Shown here piece after piece: positions 17,688 through 28,010 of a stretch of DNA of 64,000 bases. The stretch's first letter is position 1. Each line of letters begins with the position of its first letter. The position numbers and the translations under genes are program-made. The notes under the pieces are model-generated. The model saw nothing but the letters and a program-made list of their open reading frames with translations, did not search any database and was not told the origin of the DNA. Source of the stretch: Pseudolabrys sp. FHR47 (GTDB lineage: Bacteria; Pseudomonadota; Alphaproteobacteria; Rhizobiales; Xanthobacteraceae); assembly GCF_005153485.1 (NCBI RefSeq), contig NZ_CP039740.1, positions 4,033,001 through 4,097,000 of the forward strand, given 5' to 3'.

Positions 17688-19780
17688 CCGGCTCTCCTGT
17701 TGCGCGGGTTGGCGCCGGACGACGGCGGAAGTGGCGGAAGAGAGAGGGAGTCGAACCCACCAAGGACCGGCTCGCGGCCCCTCCCGGATTTGAAGTCCGG
17801 ACGCCCCACCGGGGACGATTCTCTTCCAGAAACGTGACTCTCGGTCATGTCCGCCCCGCGGCGGAATAGATCGAGCCTGTGCTTGTTGATGCGCCGTAGA
17901 TCGCCGCGGCGCAAGGTGACGCCGTGACGGTCGAAAAACTCCAGAATCTGGATCGCGACCTTGCGGCCATTGTCGACACGGTCGCGGAACTGGGCGGCGG
18001 TGAACTGGCCGCCCTCGGCCTTGGCCGCGCAATCGACAATGATATCGACCATCTCGGCCACGGTGCCGCGCAGGAAGAAGTGGTCGTGCGCGACCTCGTC
18101 CACCTTGCCCATACGGCCGAGCAGCTTGAACAGTCGGCGCACGTCCGGCTCGCGGATGTCGAGCAGGCCGGCGATGTCGCGCACGCGCGGCGGCCGGAAC
18201 CGCTCGTCACCGCCGATCAGCGGCGCGATGGCACGCCAGGCCTTCTCGTCCTCGGGCGTGAGGCGGACCTCGTGGCCCTTGAGCCTCACCCAGGCGCCGT
18301 CGAGCGCCACCTCGCCGGTTTTCACGAGCTGATGCAGGAAGGCGATGAAGCTAGGGGCCGGCAGGCGCAGCTGCATCTGCATACGTAGCGGCTCGAGGCC
18401 GAGGCCGGGCAGATCGGGATGATCGGCGTGGAATTTCGTCAGCGTCTCCAGCACGGCGCGCTTAAGACCGAGCCAGCGCGCCGCCGACAGCGCCAGCGTG
18501 GCATTGCCGGCTTGCACCGTGAGCGCATCGCAGGCTTGGACCAGCGCCGCGGCGTCATCCGCCGACAGGGCGCGATCACGGGCAAAGGCGACAATATCGA
18601 CATGATAAGGCGGACGATCCAGGAGCGCGGCGAGCGCGGCCTGCGGATCGGCGAGCGCGTGGGCGGCCAGCTGCGCCAGACGCTCCGGGGTGCGGCGCTT
18701 GCGCGCCGGGGCGCGCAGATCGAGAAACTTGCCGCCACCGATGGTGCGTTGGGCGGTGGTGTCGCGCAGCACGAAGCGATCGCCAGAAGCGGCGGCGATC
18801 GGATGATCGAGCACAAGCTGGATGAGAGCTTCCGCGCCGGGCGCGATGGCCTCGTCGCCAAGCAATACGATGCGCGCGGCCACATCGGACGCGCCGTGAT
18901 GCAGGCGCACCGGGGTCCATTGCGCGACCGGTCGGGTCTCGGTAGCGAGCAGCTTGAACGTGGCGTCGATGCGGTCGGTCGGCGCATGGAGCGCCGGGTC
19001 GAGCACCATGGAGCCGCGTGCGATAGCGTCCTTGGTGATGCCGTCGCCGGCGAGATTGAGCGCGCAACGCTGGCCGGCAAGGCCGCGCTCGGTCGGGCGA
19101 TCCTGCGCATGGATCGAACGCACGCGGGCTTCGAGACCGGCCGGACTGACCAGCACATGATCGCCGACATTCACAGCGCCCGACAGCACCGTGCCGGTGA
19201 CGACGGTGCCGGTGCCTTGCAAGGTGAAGGAGCGGTCGACCGCCAAGCGGAAGCGGCCTTGCGACGAACGCGCCTTGATGCGCCCCGCCTCATCGAACAG
19301 ATAATCGCGCAGCAACTCGACGCCATCGCCGGTCACGGTCGAGACCGGCAGCACGTCGATGCCTGCGAGCGAGGTGGTCGCCAGCGCATTCTGGATATCG
19401 GTGGTCACCGCCGCGATGCGCTCGGGCGTGACGAGATCGGCCTTGGTCAGCGCGACGATGCCGCGCTCGATGCCCAAGAGATCGACGATGGCCAGATGCT
19501 CGCGCGTCTGCGGCATGACTCCGTCATCGGCGGCGATCACCATGAGCACGAAATCGATGCCGGTGGCGCCGGCCAGCATGTTGTGCACGAACTTCTCGTG
19601 GCCCGGTACGTCGATGAAGCCGAGCACAGAACCGTCCGGCGCCGGCAGATAGGCAAAGCCGAGGTCGATGGAGATGCCGCGCGCCTTCTCTTCCTTGAGG
19701 CGGTCGGTGTCGCGGCCGGTGAGCGCGCGCACCAGCGAGGTCTTGCCATGGTCGATATGGCCGGCGGTGCCGATGATCAT
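17684..19780 (-). CDS. selB: Selenocysteine-specific elongation factor SelB, frame runs through selC
   Basis: SelB delivers selenocysteinyl-tRNA to UGA codons marked by a SECIS hairpin. The GTPase domain opens [17 protein letters not shown] and has [12 protein letters not shown] and a TKAD motif. Elongation-factor domains 2-3 follow, and the C-terminal third holds the winged-helix repeats that bind SECIS. The frame encodes 698 residues against 614 in E. coli. The expected end is near KHRLDLFRR, but no stop follows. The frame continues through the whole tRNA gene at 17732-17827 and stops at 17684, where TGA overlaps the next start. Start ATG overlaps the upstream gene's stop. Confidence 0.93.
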   Translation of the reverse strand: MIIGTAGHIDHGKTSLVRALTGRDTDRLKEEKARGISIDLGFAYLPAPDGSVLGFIDVPGHEKFVHNMLAGATGIDFVLMVIAADDGVMPQTREHLAIVDLLGIERGIVALTKADLVTPERIAAVTTDIQNALATTSLAGIDVLPVSTVTGDGVELLRDYLFDEAGRIKARSSQGRFRLAVDRSFTLQGTGTVVTGTVLSGAVNVGDHVLVSPAGLEARVRSIHAQDRPTERGLAGQRCALNLAGDGITKDAIARGSMVLDPALHAPTDRIDATFKLLATETRPVAQWTPVRLHHGASDVAARIVLLGDEAIAPGAEALIQLVLDHPIAAASGDRFVLRDTTAQRTIGGGKFLDLRAPARKRRTPERLAQLAAHALADPQAALAALLDRPPYHVDIVAFARDRALSADDAAALVQACDALTVQAGNATLALSAARWLGLKRAVLETLTKFHADHPDLPGLGLEPLRMQMQLRLPAPSFIAFLHQLVKTGEVALDGAWVRLKGHEVRLTPEDEKAWRAIAPLIGGDERFRPPRVRDIAGLLDIREPDVRRLFKLLGRMGKVDEVAHDHFFLRGTVAEMVDIIVDCAAKAEGGQFTAAQFRDRVDNGRKVAIQILEFFDRHGVTLRRGDLRRINKHRLDLFRRGADMTESHVSGRESSPVGRPDFKSGRGREPVLGGFDSLSLPPLPPSSGANPRNRRAG
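17732..17827 (-). tRNA. selC: Selenocysteine tRNA (anticodon UCA)
   Basis: The minus strand gives a 96-base tRNA. The acceptor stem is eight pairs long (GGAAGAGA with TCTCTTCC), as in bacterial tRNA-Sec. The anticodon arm is CCGGA-CTTCAAA-TCCGG with UCA to read UGA, followed by a long extra arm, a GTTCGA T-loop sequence, discriminator G and encoded CCA. It resembles E. coli selC closely in arm layout. It is embedded, in the same orientation, in the open frame of selB. Confidence 0.95.
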
Positions 19781-20556
19781 GCGGGCACCTCCAGCGGTTC
19801 ACCGGCGCGGCGCTCGGCCTCGGCTTTTTCGTCGGGCGTCAGCGTGGCGCGCACGGCGTCGAAGAAACGCGCTGCCAGCGGGCTGCCGCCATTGCGCGCG
19901 CGCAGCAGCCACGTCATCGCGTTGACCGCATCGCGCGGCACGCCGGAACCGAGATGATAGGCCGCCCCGAGCATGGCCTGGCCGTCGGCATCGCCGCGTT
20001 CGGCGCCCTGCCGCCACCAGTGCACGGCCAGATCAGCATCGCGCGGCACGCCGAGCGCATTGTGGTGGATCATGCCCAGGCGCGTCATCGATGCGGCGAC
20101 ACCTTGCGCGGCGGCGCGTTCCGCCCATTCGCGCGCGGCCACGACATCCGTGTCGATGACATCGCCTTCCAGCAGCATCCAGCTCAACATGTCCTGCGCG
20201 GTGGCATCGCCCTGCGCGGCGGCGGCGCGATAGAGTTCGGCGGCGCGGGCATTGTCCTGCTCGACGCCGTCGCCTTTGAAATAAAGCGTGGCGAGATTGC
20301 GCTGGCCGATGGCGTCGCCGCCGTTGGCCGCCACCGTGAGCCAGCGTTCGGCGAGCTTGACGTCGCGCTCGACGCCCATGCCTTCATTGAAGCAGGCGCC
20401 GATATTGTTGGCGGCGCGGGCGACGCCGGCATGGGCCAGCGGCGTCCAGAGATCGAGCGCGGTCTGATAGTCGCCGCGCGCGGCCGCATCATAGGCCGCC
20501 GCCATGCGGTCGGCGACATCCGGCTCGGGTCGTTTGCGCGCGCCGAACCAGCCCAT
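19777..20556 (-). CDS. Sel1-like repeat (SLR/TPR) protein between selA and selB
   Basis: A 259-residue protein built of Sel1-type repeats, for example [39 protein letters not shown] and [19 protein letters not shown]. Such solenoids mediate protein-protein contacts. The start [13 protein letters not shown] overlaps the selA stop as TGATG, and its own stop overlaps the selB start as ATGA, so it is tightly coupled to the selenocysteine decoding genes. It has no signal peptide. The name Sel1 comes from the eukaryotic repeat and has nothing to do with selenium; any role in the Sec pathway is inferred from position. Confidence 0.85.
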   Translation of the reverse strand: MGWFGARKRPEPDVADRMAAAYDAAARGDYQTALDLWTPLAHAGVARAANNIGACFNEGMGVERDVKLAERWLTVAANGGDAIGQRNLATLYFKGDGVEQDNARAAELYRAAAAQGDATAQDMLSWMLLEGDVIDTDVVAAREWAERAAAQGVAASMTRLGMIHHNALGVPRDADLAVHWWRQGAERGDADGQAMLGAAYHLGSGVPRDAVNAMTWLLRARNGGSPLAARFFDAVRATLTPDEKAEAERRAGEPLEVPA

Positions 20557-21956
20557 CACGGCGCCTCCAGTTTCGCCAGATTGGCGAGGAAGCCGTCGAC
20601 GTCCTCGAGGCAGCGCAGATCGAACAGCAGCGCGTCCTTCTCGATGCGGCCGACTACCGGCACCGGCAGCTTGCGCAGCGCGTTGGACAGCGCATTGAGA
20701 CGACCGCCGCCCTTGACGACCGGCGCGATCGACACGGCAAGGCTCGGCAGTGTCTCGACCGGCATGGCGCCGGAACCGACCTGGCTTGAACAAGGTTTGC
20801 TTTCGACCTTGTAATTGCGTCCAAGCTTCTCTTTCAGCGCCGGCACGATGCGCGCGGCGACCGCCTGCATGTCCTTCACCGGCCGCGCCAGGAGCCGGTA
20901 GGTCGGCAGCGTTTGCGTGAGACGGTCCGGATCGCGATAGAGCCTGAGCGTCGCCTCGATCATGGCGAGGCGGATCTTGTCGACGCGCAGCGCGCGCTTC
21001 ATCGGGTTCTTGTTGAGCTTGCCGATCAGATCCTTGCGGCCGACGATAAATCCCGTCTGCGGGCCGCCGAGCAGCTTGTCGCCCGAGAAGGTGACGAGAT
21101 CGGCGCCTTCGGCGACGGCTTCCGCCACCGTCGGCTCATGCTTGAGGCCGTAGCGGGTGAGATCGACCAGAGTGCCGGAGCCGAGGTCGTTGACCAGCGG
21201 CACCTTGTGCTCATGCGCGAGCTTGGCGAGATCGCGCGCCGGCACTTCCTTGGTAAAGCCCTCGATGCGGTAGTTCGAGGTGTGGACCTTCAGGATGAGG
21301 CCGGTGCTGTCGCCGATCGCGCCGACATAGTCTTTCATATGGGTGCGATTGGTGGTACCGATCTCTACCAGCTTGGTCCCTGCCCGGCTCATGATGTCGG
21401 GCATACGGAAGGCACCGCCAATCTCGATGAGTTCGCCGCGCGAGACGATGGATTCCTTGCCCTTGGCGAAAGTGTTGAGCGTCAGCAGCACCGCAGCGGC
21501 GTTGTTGTTGACGATGGTGGCATCTTCTGCCCCGGTCAGTTCGCAGAGCAGGTCGCGCACCAGTTCGTCGCGCTCGCCGCGCTTGCCGCCACCAAGATCG
21601 AACTCCAGCGCCACCGCATTGCGCATGGCGACTGTGGCGGCCTCGACCGCCGCCTCGGCAATCAACGCGCGGCCGAGATTGGTATGCAGCACCGTGCCGG
21701 TGAGATTGAAGACCGGCTTGAGATTCGGCTCAGCCTGCTTTTCCAGACGGGCCGTCGCGGCGGCGGCGAAAGCATCTGCATCGTCAGCCTCGCCGCTCGC
21801 GCGGGCCTCGGCAATCGCCTCGCGGACGGCAGCAACGGTAGCGCTGCGGCCAAAGCGTTCGGCGGCGGCGACCGCCACCGCGTGGCGCATCACCTCGTCG
21901 ACCGAGGGAAGCTTGCGGAGGGCCCCAAGAGATTTAGGCGCTTGGGCTTTGGCCAT
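20556..21956 (-). CDS. selA: L-seryl-tRNA(Sec) selenium transferase SelA
   Basis: SelA converts seryl-tRNA(Sec) to selenocysteinyl-tRNA(Sec) using selenophosphate. The 466-residue length matches E. coli (463). Lys294 in TFSGDKLLGGPQTG is the pyridoxal-phosphate lysine (Lys295 in E. coli). Other family stretches are VLHTNLGRALI, VNNNAAAVLLTLN and LKVHTSNYRIEGF. The ATG giving MAKAQAPKSL has GAGG upstream; a TTG four codons earlier is less likely. It begins 8 bases after fdhE. Confidence 0.95.
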   Translation of the reverse strand: MAKAQAPKSLGALRKLPSVDEVMRHAVAVAAAERFGRSATVAAVREAIAEARASGEADDADAFAAAATARLEKQAEPNLKPVFNLTGTVLHTNLGRALIAEAAVEAATVAMRNAVALEFDLGGGKRGERDELVRDLLCELTGAEDATIVNNNAAAVLLTLNTFAKGKESIVSRGELIEIGGAFRMPDIMSRAGTKLVEIGTTNRTHMKDYVGAIGDSTGLILKVHTSNYRIEGFTKEVPARDLAKLAHEHKVPLVNDLGSGTLVDLTRYGLKHEPTVAEAVAEGADLVTFSGDKLLGGPQTGFIVGRKDLIGKLNKNPMKRALRVDKIRLAMIEATLRLYRDPDRLTQTLPTYRLLARPVKDMQAVAARIVPALKEKLGRNYKVESKPCSSQVGSGAMPVETLPSLAVSIAPVVKGGGRLNALSNALRKLPVPVVGRIEKDALLFDLRCLEDVDGFLANLAKLEAP

Positions 21957-21964
21957 CGCGCGCC

Positions 21965-22882
21965 TCAATAGCCGAGCATGAAGGCGTTAACCGCGCCGCG
22001 CCGATAGCCACCCTCGCGCACCAGAAGATCGAGCGCCAGGCTGGCCACGTCGTCGGCCACCGGGTCCAGCGCGGGGTTGGCCACCTGCTGCATGATCTTC
22101 ACGTAGCCGTGGCACTTGTCGCAGGTCTCGGCGCGAATCTGCTTGTCATGCTCGACATGCTGATAACCGATGCCGCCGGTCTCGCCGCACAGAGTGCATT
22201 TGATGCGGACGTAGTTCCAGCTCGTCGCGCACAGCGAGCAGACGCAGTAACGCGTGTTGTGCGCGCCTTCCCAGCCAACGACCAGCGACGCAACCGGCGG
22301 GCCGCCGCAGCACGGACAGGCGCCGTCGCCGACAGGAACGAGTTTCTTCGGCTCGAGCCGCGCCGCCATGCGTGCGAAATGAACCTGCAGCGCGGCGGCG
22401 ACATAAATATGGTCCGCCAGCGCTTCGACCGGAACGCGATCGGAGAGCACCGCGCTCGCCATGGCGGCGCGCTGGCCTTCGCTGGCGGTCGCGGCGCGCT
22501 CGAGCGCGGCCCGCGCGGCGTCCGGCATTTCCATGTCCTTCGACTGGGCGAACAGCCGGGCGAGCGTGGTGTCGTAGGCCTCGTCGGCGGTGAACCGCGT
22601 ACGGTCGAGCGGCGGCATGGCGTGCTCGCGAGCGCGCACCAGCACCGCGTCGGCCGGCATGTCCGGCTCGGGCAGACCGTCCTGCAGATTGTGCTGGATG
22701 CCGCTCAACTGCCCGAGGAAGTTCAGATAGGGGCCGAGCTGATGCTCCGTCGCCAGCGAATGGAAACGGTGAGCGCGCAACGCGAAGAGGGTTGTGGGAT
22801 CGGGAAGTCTGACAAAGGGCGGCTCGGCGATCTGACCGATCGGAACCGGCTCATGCCGGGGCGCGCCAACACTACCACTCAT
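21965..22882 (-). CDS. fdhE: Formate dehydrogenase accessory protein FdhE
   Basis: A 305-residue cytoplasmic maturation factor for formate dehydrogenases (E. coli FdhE is 309). The C-terminal rubredoxin-like part has the expected four paired-cysteine motifs: CPCC, CSLC, CTLC and CDKC. It lies between fdoI and selA, consistent with the enzyme needing both FdhE and selenocysteine. A 12-base-pair hairpin sits between fdoI and this gene. fdhD, also needed for sulfuration, is not in the window. Confidence 0.93.
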   Translation of the reverse strand: MSGSVGAPRHEPVPIGQIAEPPFVRLPDPTTLFALRAHRFHSLATEHQLGPYLNFLGQLSGIQHNLQDGLPEPDMPADAVLVRAREHAMPPLDRTRFTADEAYDTTLARLFAQSKDMEMPDAARAALERAATASEGQRAAMASAVLSDRVPVEALADHIYVAAALQVHFARMAARLEPKKLVPVGDGACPCCGGPPVASLVVGWEGAHNTRYCVCSLCATSWNYVRIKCTLCGETGGIGYQHVEHDKQIRAETCDKCHGYVKIMQQVANPALDPVADDVASLALDLLVREGGYRRGAVNAFMLGY

Positions 22883-22955
22883 AATTCACGAACCCTCCGG
22901 GCCACGTGTCTTAACTGATATGCGACCGGCTTGTTTTTATCTGGGCTTCTTATTT

Positions 22956-22984
22956 AGGCGTGGCGCTCCGAAAGCGCCACGCCT
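22956..22984. terminator. Hairpin between fdoI and fdhE
   Basis: A perfect 12-base-pair stem (AGGCGTGGCGCT with its complement) and a 5-base loop. On the plus strand it is followed by TTATTTTT; on the minus strand, the direction of the genes, by AAATAAG. It may partly end or attenuate the fdoGHI transcript before fdhE-selA-selB. Confidence 0.55.
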
Positions 22985-22990
22985 TTATTT

Positions 22991-23662
22991 TTAAGACTTC
23001 GGGCCGCCAGCCAGCTCGCGGAGCCATTTGCGGTGATGCCGCCAGGCCCAGCCGCCGGACACCTGGCCCCGCGTCATGGCGCTGATGGTTCCCCGCACCC
23101 AGATCGCCGCGTAAACGTGGACGATCCAGACACAGATGATCGTCACCGCCGCGAGCGCGTGGATCAGCACAGCGAAACGCTTGGTTTCGACCGTCGAATA
23201 GGCCGCGAAGTACTGGTCCCAGATCAGGATGCCGCTCACGATCAATGTGATGATCAGGATCGACATCGACCAGAACACGATCTTCTGGCCGGCATTGTAC
23301 TTGCCGACTTCCGGCAACCGCTCCTCGCGGCCGCCAAGCACATCGGCGAGCCGCGCCATCCAGGTGCCGTCTTCCGAAGACCACAGGTTCGCCCGCCAGA
23401 ATCGGACGAACAAGCCGGCAAAAGAGAAGAACAGCACCACGCCGATCCAGGGATGGATCGCGCGCGTCCACTGTCCGCCGCCGAACAGGCCGGTGAGGAA
23501 GAACAGGCTCGGGTGGAACAGCGCCAGACCGGAGAGCGCGAGCAGGATCAGGCAGGTTGCCGTGACCCAGTGATTAGCGCGCGCGCTCGCCGTGTAGCGG
23601 TCGACCTTCACCGGATGACCCGGATGGATGGCGTCACCCCGCTCGACATCGTAAGCCGTCAT
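22991..23662 (-). CDS. fdoI: Formate dehydrogenase cytochrome b556 (gamma) subunit
   Basis: A 223-residue membrane cytochrome that carries electrons from the FeS subunit to quinone. Four hydrophobic segments are evident, with haem-ligand candidates in [24 protein letters not shown] and IVHVYAAIW. Length is near that of E. coli FdnI/FdoI. Its ATG overlaps the stop of fdoH (ATGA). Gene symbol fdoI is used for the family; fdnI would be equally fair. Confidence 0.9.
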   Translation of the reverse strand: MTAYDVERGDAIHPGHPVKVDRYTASARANHWVTATCLILLALSGLALFHPSLFFLTGLFGGGQWTRAIHPWIGVVLFFSFAGLFVRFWRANLWSSEDGTWMARLADVLGGREERLPEVGKYNAGQKIVFWSMSILIITLIVSGILIWDQYFAAYSTVETKRFAVLIHALAAVTIICVWIVHVYAAIWVRGTISAMTRGQVSGGWAWRHHRKWLRELAGGPKS

Positions 23663-24606
23663 GACGCCTTCCCCTTTCCAGCCAGTTCTTCGGCCTTCCG
23701 TTCCTCTTCCTCCGAAACCTTGTTAGGTCCGGTGACGAGGTGGTGGATCACGCCGATCGCCGCGAAGGCCGCCATGGCCGCGAGGCCGGCGTACTTGGTG
23801 GCGCCCTTCCACAATTCCACGATCGGGCTGATGCGCGGATTGTCCGGAAGTCCCGCATAGATATGTGGCTGGTCGTTGTGATGCAGGACGTACATCACGT
23901 GGGTGCCGCCGACGCCCGGCGGGTCGTAAAGGCCGGCATTCTTGAAGCCGCGCGACTTGAGGTCCTTGATGCGGCCCTCGGCGTGCTTCTTCATTTCGTC
24001 CTTGGTGCCGAACACGATCGCTTGCGTCGGGCAAGCCCGCGCGCAAGCCGGACCCTGGCCGACGGCCACACGGTCCGAGCACAGAGTGCACTTGTAGGCC
24101 TTGTTATCGACCTTGCTGATGCGGGGAATGTTGAAGGGGCAGCCCTTCACGCAATAACCGCAACCGATGCACTTGTCGTGATCGAAGTCGACGATGCCGT
24201 TGGAGTACTGCACGATGGCGCCGGGCGCCGGGCAGGCCTTGAGGCAGCCCGGATCGGCGCAGTGCATGCAGCCATCCTTGCGGATGAGCCATTCCAGATT
24301 CTTCGTTTCCGGATTGACCCATTCGGTGAAGCGCATCGTCGTGAACATCTCGGGCGTCAGGTCGAGCGGATTGTCATAGACGCCGTGGTTGATCCCCACG
24401 GGCGTGCGCATGTCGTTCCACTCGAGGCAAGCCACCTCGCAGGCCTTGCAGCCGATGCACTTCGACACGTCGATGAGCTTGGCCACCGGCGTGAGCTGTT
24501 TCGCCGGCGGCGAGATGTTCGATGCCGAACGCTTGACCAGGTCTTCCTGACCGTAAGTCGGCTTGACGTTGCCGGTTGGAGCGGGAGGGAGAATGAAGCT
24601 GACCAT
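23659..24606 (-). CDS. fdoH: Formate dehydrogenase iron-sulfur (beta) subunit
   Basis: A 315-residue subunit holding four [4Fe-4S] clusters: [35 protein letters not shown] and CTLCSDR with CARAC. A single membrane anchor lies near residues 268-290 ([19 protein letters not shown]). The N terminus has about 40 extra residues before the first cluster motif. It follows fdoG by 15 bases and passes electrons from FdoG to FdoI. Confidence 0.93.
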   Translation of the reverse strand: MVSFILPPAPTGNVKPTYGQEDLVKRSASNISPPAKQLTPVAKLIDVSKCIGCKACEVACLEWNDMRTPVGINHGVYDNPLDLTPEMFTTMRFTEWVNPETKNLEWLIRKDGCMHCADPGCLKACPAPGAIVQYSNGIVDFDHDKCIGCGYCVKGCPFNIPRISKVDNKAYKCTLCSDRVAVGQGPACARACPTQAIVFGTKDEMKKHAEGRIKDLKSRGFKNAGLYDPPGVGGTHVMYVLHHNDQPHIYAGLPDNPRISPIVELWKGATKYAGLAAMAAFAAIGVIHHLVTGPNKVSEEEERKAEELAGKGKAS

Positions 24607-24621
24607 TGTTCTGCCCTCCCC

Positions 24622-27600
24622 TTACGCGACCGGTCCGGGGATCGACTCGATGTCAACGAGGAACGCCTTGTATTCCGGCGTCTCGATGTTCGCGTCTCCC
24701 ACGAAAGGCGTCAGCGAATTGGGACCGAAACCCTTCTTCGTTTCGCCCATGAATCCCCAATGCAGGGGGATGCCGACGATATGCACCGTCTTGCCGTCGC
24801 AGGTGAGCGGCTGAATGCGCTTGGTGACGACGGCTTTCGCCTTCACCGATCCGCGCTTCGACCACACCCGCACCCAGCCGCCGGACTTGATGCTCTTCTC
24901 GGCGGCCAGCTGTTCGCTGATCTCGACGAAGAACTCCGGCTGCATGGACGCGTTCAACTGCGAATGCTTGGTCCAGAAGTGGAAGTGCTCGGTGAGACGG
25001 TAGGACGTCGCCGCATAGGGGAAGTCCTTGGCCTCGCCGAACTGCTCCATGTCGCCCTTGAACACGCGGGCGGCCGGGTTGCCCCGCACCTTCGGGGCGA
25101 TGACGTTGGCGACCGGCGATTCGAACGGCTCGTAGTGAGCCGGGAACGGACCGTCGCGCATCATGCCGCGGGTGAACAGGCGGGCCGAGCCCTCCGGGTT
25201 CATGATGAAGGGACCGACGACGTCGGGCTTCATGGTCGGGCCGATGTCCGGCACGTCGTAGCCGGTCCACTTGGCACCGTCCCACCACAACAGCTTGCGG
25301 CTCTCATCCCACGGCTTGCCGTTCAGATCCGCCGACGCACGATTGTAGAGGATGCGGCGGTTGACCGGCCACGACCACGCCCATTTGAGATAGGCGCCGG
25401 TTTCGTCGGGGTCCGAGGTGTCGCGGCGGGCCATGTTGTTGCCCGCCTCGTTGTAGCTGCCCGAGTAGATCCAGCAGCCGCAGGCGGTCGAGCCGTCGTC
25501 GCGCAGAGCGGCGAAGGACACGACCTGCTTGCCCTTCTGCAGGACGAGCTTGGTCGGATCGTTCGGGTCCGGCACGTCGGCGAGGACGGAGCCGTTGACT
25601 TCCCTGGCCAGTTCTTCCGGCGTCGGGTCGCCCGGATCCTTGTAGCGCCAATCCAACTTGAGGATCGGCTCTGCGAAGGCGCCGCCCTCCTGCTGGTAGA
25701 GCTTTTTCAGACGCAGGTGAATCTGCGCCATGATCCAGGAATCGGGCTTGGCTTCGCCGGGCGGGGTACCGCCGGCCCAGTGCCACTGCAGCCAGCGGCC
25801 CGAGTTGGTCAGCGATCCTTCGTCCTCGGCAAAGCACGTGGTCGGCAGCTCGATCACTTCGGTCTGGATCGAGCCCGAGTTCACGTTGTTGAAGTCGCCG
25901 TGGTTCTCCCAGAACCGCGCCGTCTCCGTCTGCAACGGATCCATGACGACGAGGTACTTCAGCTTGGAGAGCGCCGCGGTGAGCTTGGCGCGATTCGGGA
26001 ACGACAGCAGGGGGTTGAAGCCCTGGCAGAAGTAGCCGTTCACCTTGCCCTGATGCATCAGTTCGAAGATGCGCAGCACGTCGTAGGCCGGCACGTCGAG
26101 CTTGGGCAGATAGTCATAGGCGAAGTTGTTGGCCGGCGTTGCGTTATCGCCCCACATCGACTTCAGGAAGCTCACGAAGAACTTCTTGTAGTTCTGCCAG
26201 TAGCTCATCTGGTTTGGCCGCAACGGCTTGAAGCCGCGGGTCGACATGTACTGGTCGAACGACGCCTCCTTCTCCGTCGGGATCGCGAGATACCCAGGGA
26301 TCAGGTTCGACATCAGGCCGAGGTCGGTCAGACCCTGGATGTTGGAATGACCGCGCAAGGCGTTCATGCCGCCGCCACGCACGCCGATATTGCCCAGGAT
26401 GAGCTGGAGCATCGCCATGCAGCGGATGTTCTGCGAACCCTTGGAATGCTGGGTCCAGCCGAGCGCGTACATCGACGTCATCGTCTTCGTCGGCGACGAG
26501 CACTCCGAGATCATCTGCGCCACCTTCAGGAACTTGTCCTTCGGCGTGCCGCAAATGCGCTCGACCATCTCAGGCGTATAGACCGAGACGTGCTTCTTCA
26601 GCAGGTTCCAGACGCTACGCGGATGGTCGATGTCGGATTTGACAAAGCCGTCTTCGCCCAGCTCGTAGTCCCAGGTGGAGCGGTTGTAATCGCGACGGGC
26701 TTCGTCATAGCCGGTGAACAAACCGTCCTGATAGCCGAAGCCTTCCTTCACCACATAGGAGGCATTGGTGAAGTTCTTCGTGTATTCCCACTGCACCTTG
26801 TCGTTCTGGATGCAGTAGTTCATCACACCGAGCAGGAACGCGATGTCCGTGCCCTGACGGATCGGCGCATAGTAATCGGCGACCGACGCCGAGCGCGTGA
26901 AGCGCGGATCGACGACGATCAGCTTGGCGCCGCGGTTGGCTTTCGCCTCCGTGACCCACTTAAAGCCGCAAGGATGCGCCTCGGCGGCATTGCCGCCCAT
27001 GATAACGACGAGGTCGGTATTCTTGATATCCGTCCAAGAGTTCGTCATCGCACCGCGACCGAATGTTGGGGCCAGACTGGCCACCGTCGGTCCGTGTCAA
27101 ACTCTTGCCTGGTTATCGAATGCCAGCATCCCCGTGCTGCGGACCACTTTGTAGGTGGCCCAGGCGGTTTCGTTCGAGGTCGCCGAAGCCGCCAGGAAGC
27201 CAGTGGTCAGCCACCGGTTGACGGTGGTGCCGTCGGCGTTCTTGGCGACGAAATTCTTGTCGCGGTCGTCCTTCATCAGCCGCGCGACGCGATCGAGCGC
27301 CTGATCCCAGGACACGCGCTCCCACTTGTCCGAGCCCGGCTTGCGGACCTGCGGATAGAGCGTGCGTGTCTTGGCGTGAACGATGTCGAGGAGACCGGCA
27401 CCCTTCGGGCACAAGGTGCCGCGGTTGGTCGGGTGATCCGGATCGCCTTCGATGTGAACGATCTCGGCCTTCTGGCCCTTTTTGAGATCGCCCTTCGAAT
27501 ACATGATGATGCCGCAGGCGACCGAACAGTAGGTGCAGGTGTTGCGGGTCTCGGCCAGATTCGCGAGTTTCCATGGCCTGATCGACGTCGCATAGGCGGC

Positions 27601-27696
27601 TTCGATATCACCGAAGCCCAATGCACCCAGAGTTGTGCCGGCAACACCCGCGCTTGCGCCTTTCAAAAATTGGCGCCGCGAGAGCTCCATATTCAT
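24622..27696 (-). CDS. fdoG: Selenocysteine-containing formate dehydrogenase catalytic subunit
   Basis: The molybdenum/tungsten bis-MGD subunit that oxidises formate on the periplasmic side. The coding region is 1024 codons with an in-frame TGA at 27097-27099, codon 200, read as selenocysteine: flanks ...DNQARV-Sec-HGPTVASL match FdnG/FdoG, where Sec is residue 196. The start MNMELSRRQFLKG has AAAGGAGG nine bases upstream and a twin-arginine signal. The N-terminal cluster motif is CTYCSVAC. Downstream stretches GRGAMTNSWTDIKN and GGNAAEAHPCGF are family hallmarks. A SECIS hairpin follows the TGA. Annotated naively it would look like two genes or a frameshift. Confidence 0.95.
27058..27099 (-). 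promoter_or_regulatory. SECIS hairpin and Sec UGA codon in fdoG mRNA
   Basis: Counting the U of UGA as 1, the RNA has lower stem ACCGA (9-13) with UCGGU (38-42), G15-G16, a bulged U at 17, upper stem GGCCA with UGGCC, and G23-U24 in the apical loop. U17 and G23/U24 are exactly the positions that E. coli SelB contacts in the fdhF SECIS. This is direct support for UGA recoding. Confidence 0.93.
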
Positions 27697-28010
27697 CGTC
27701 TTGGCCCTCCTTTGAGAGCTTAGCCCCCGCCGGGGGACGACTGTCGCTCGCATGACCCTCCGGCATGCGAAACGGCGCGCGACGGCGCGCTTTGGGACGG
27801 TATTTTTGAACTGGAACAAAGTCAAACTCGCGCCGGTTCTGAAGGTGCAATTTTGTGTTATGTTGCAATGCAATAGAGGCGCCGCGATCATAATTTGAGT
27901 CGACGAGACTCAGGACCGCGTCAGAATTATATTTTTGTTGTGACTGTCCGACACCGCCGAGTCCTTTTGGTCATTGACCGTTCGACCTGAGCGAGAGCAC
28001 ACTCCACGCC
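27697..28010. promoter_or_regulatory. Divergent promoter region of fdoGHI and the thioredoxin-like gene
   Basis: 314 bases without a gene. The fdoG ribosome site is at its left edge. An A+T-richer patch around 27850-27880 contains the palindrome TTGCAATGCAA (27863-27873), a possible regulator site. No Fnr-type or sigma-54 promoter match is evident to me. Confidence 0.4.

Noticed and set aside
19777..20556. Selenium protein by name, because of Sel1 repeats
   Set aside because: Sel1 repeats are named after a eukaryotic gene; the name gives no evidence for selenium chemistry. Only the gene position is suggestive.
24622..27696. Formate dehydrogenase alpha appearing as two separate genes or a nonsense-mutated pseudogene
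   Set aside because: The TGA at 27097-27099 sits exactly at the selenocysteine position, is followed by a proper SECIS hairpin, and selA, selB, selC and selD are all present.
23740..27723. A 1327-codon open frame on the plus strand across fdoH and fdoG
   Set aside because: It is antisense to well-conserved genes and arises from the high third-position GC; its translation is Arg/His-rich without any domain.
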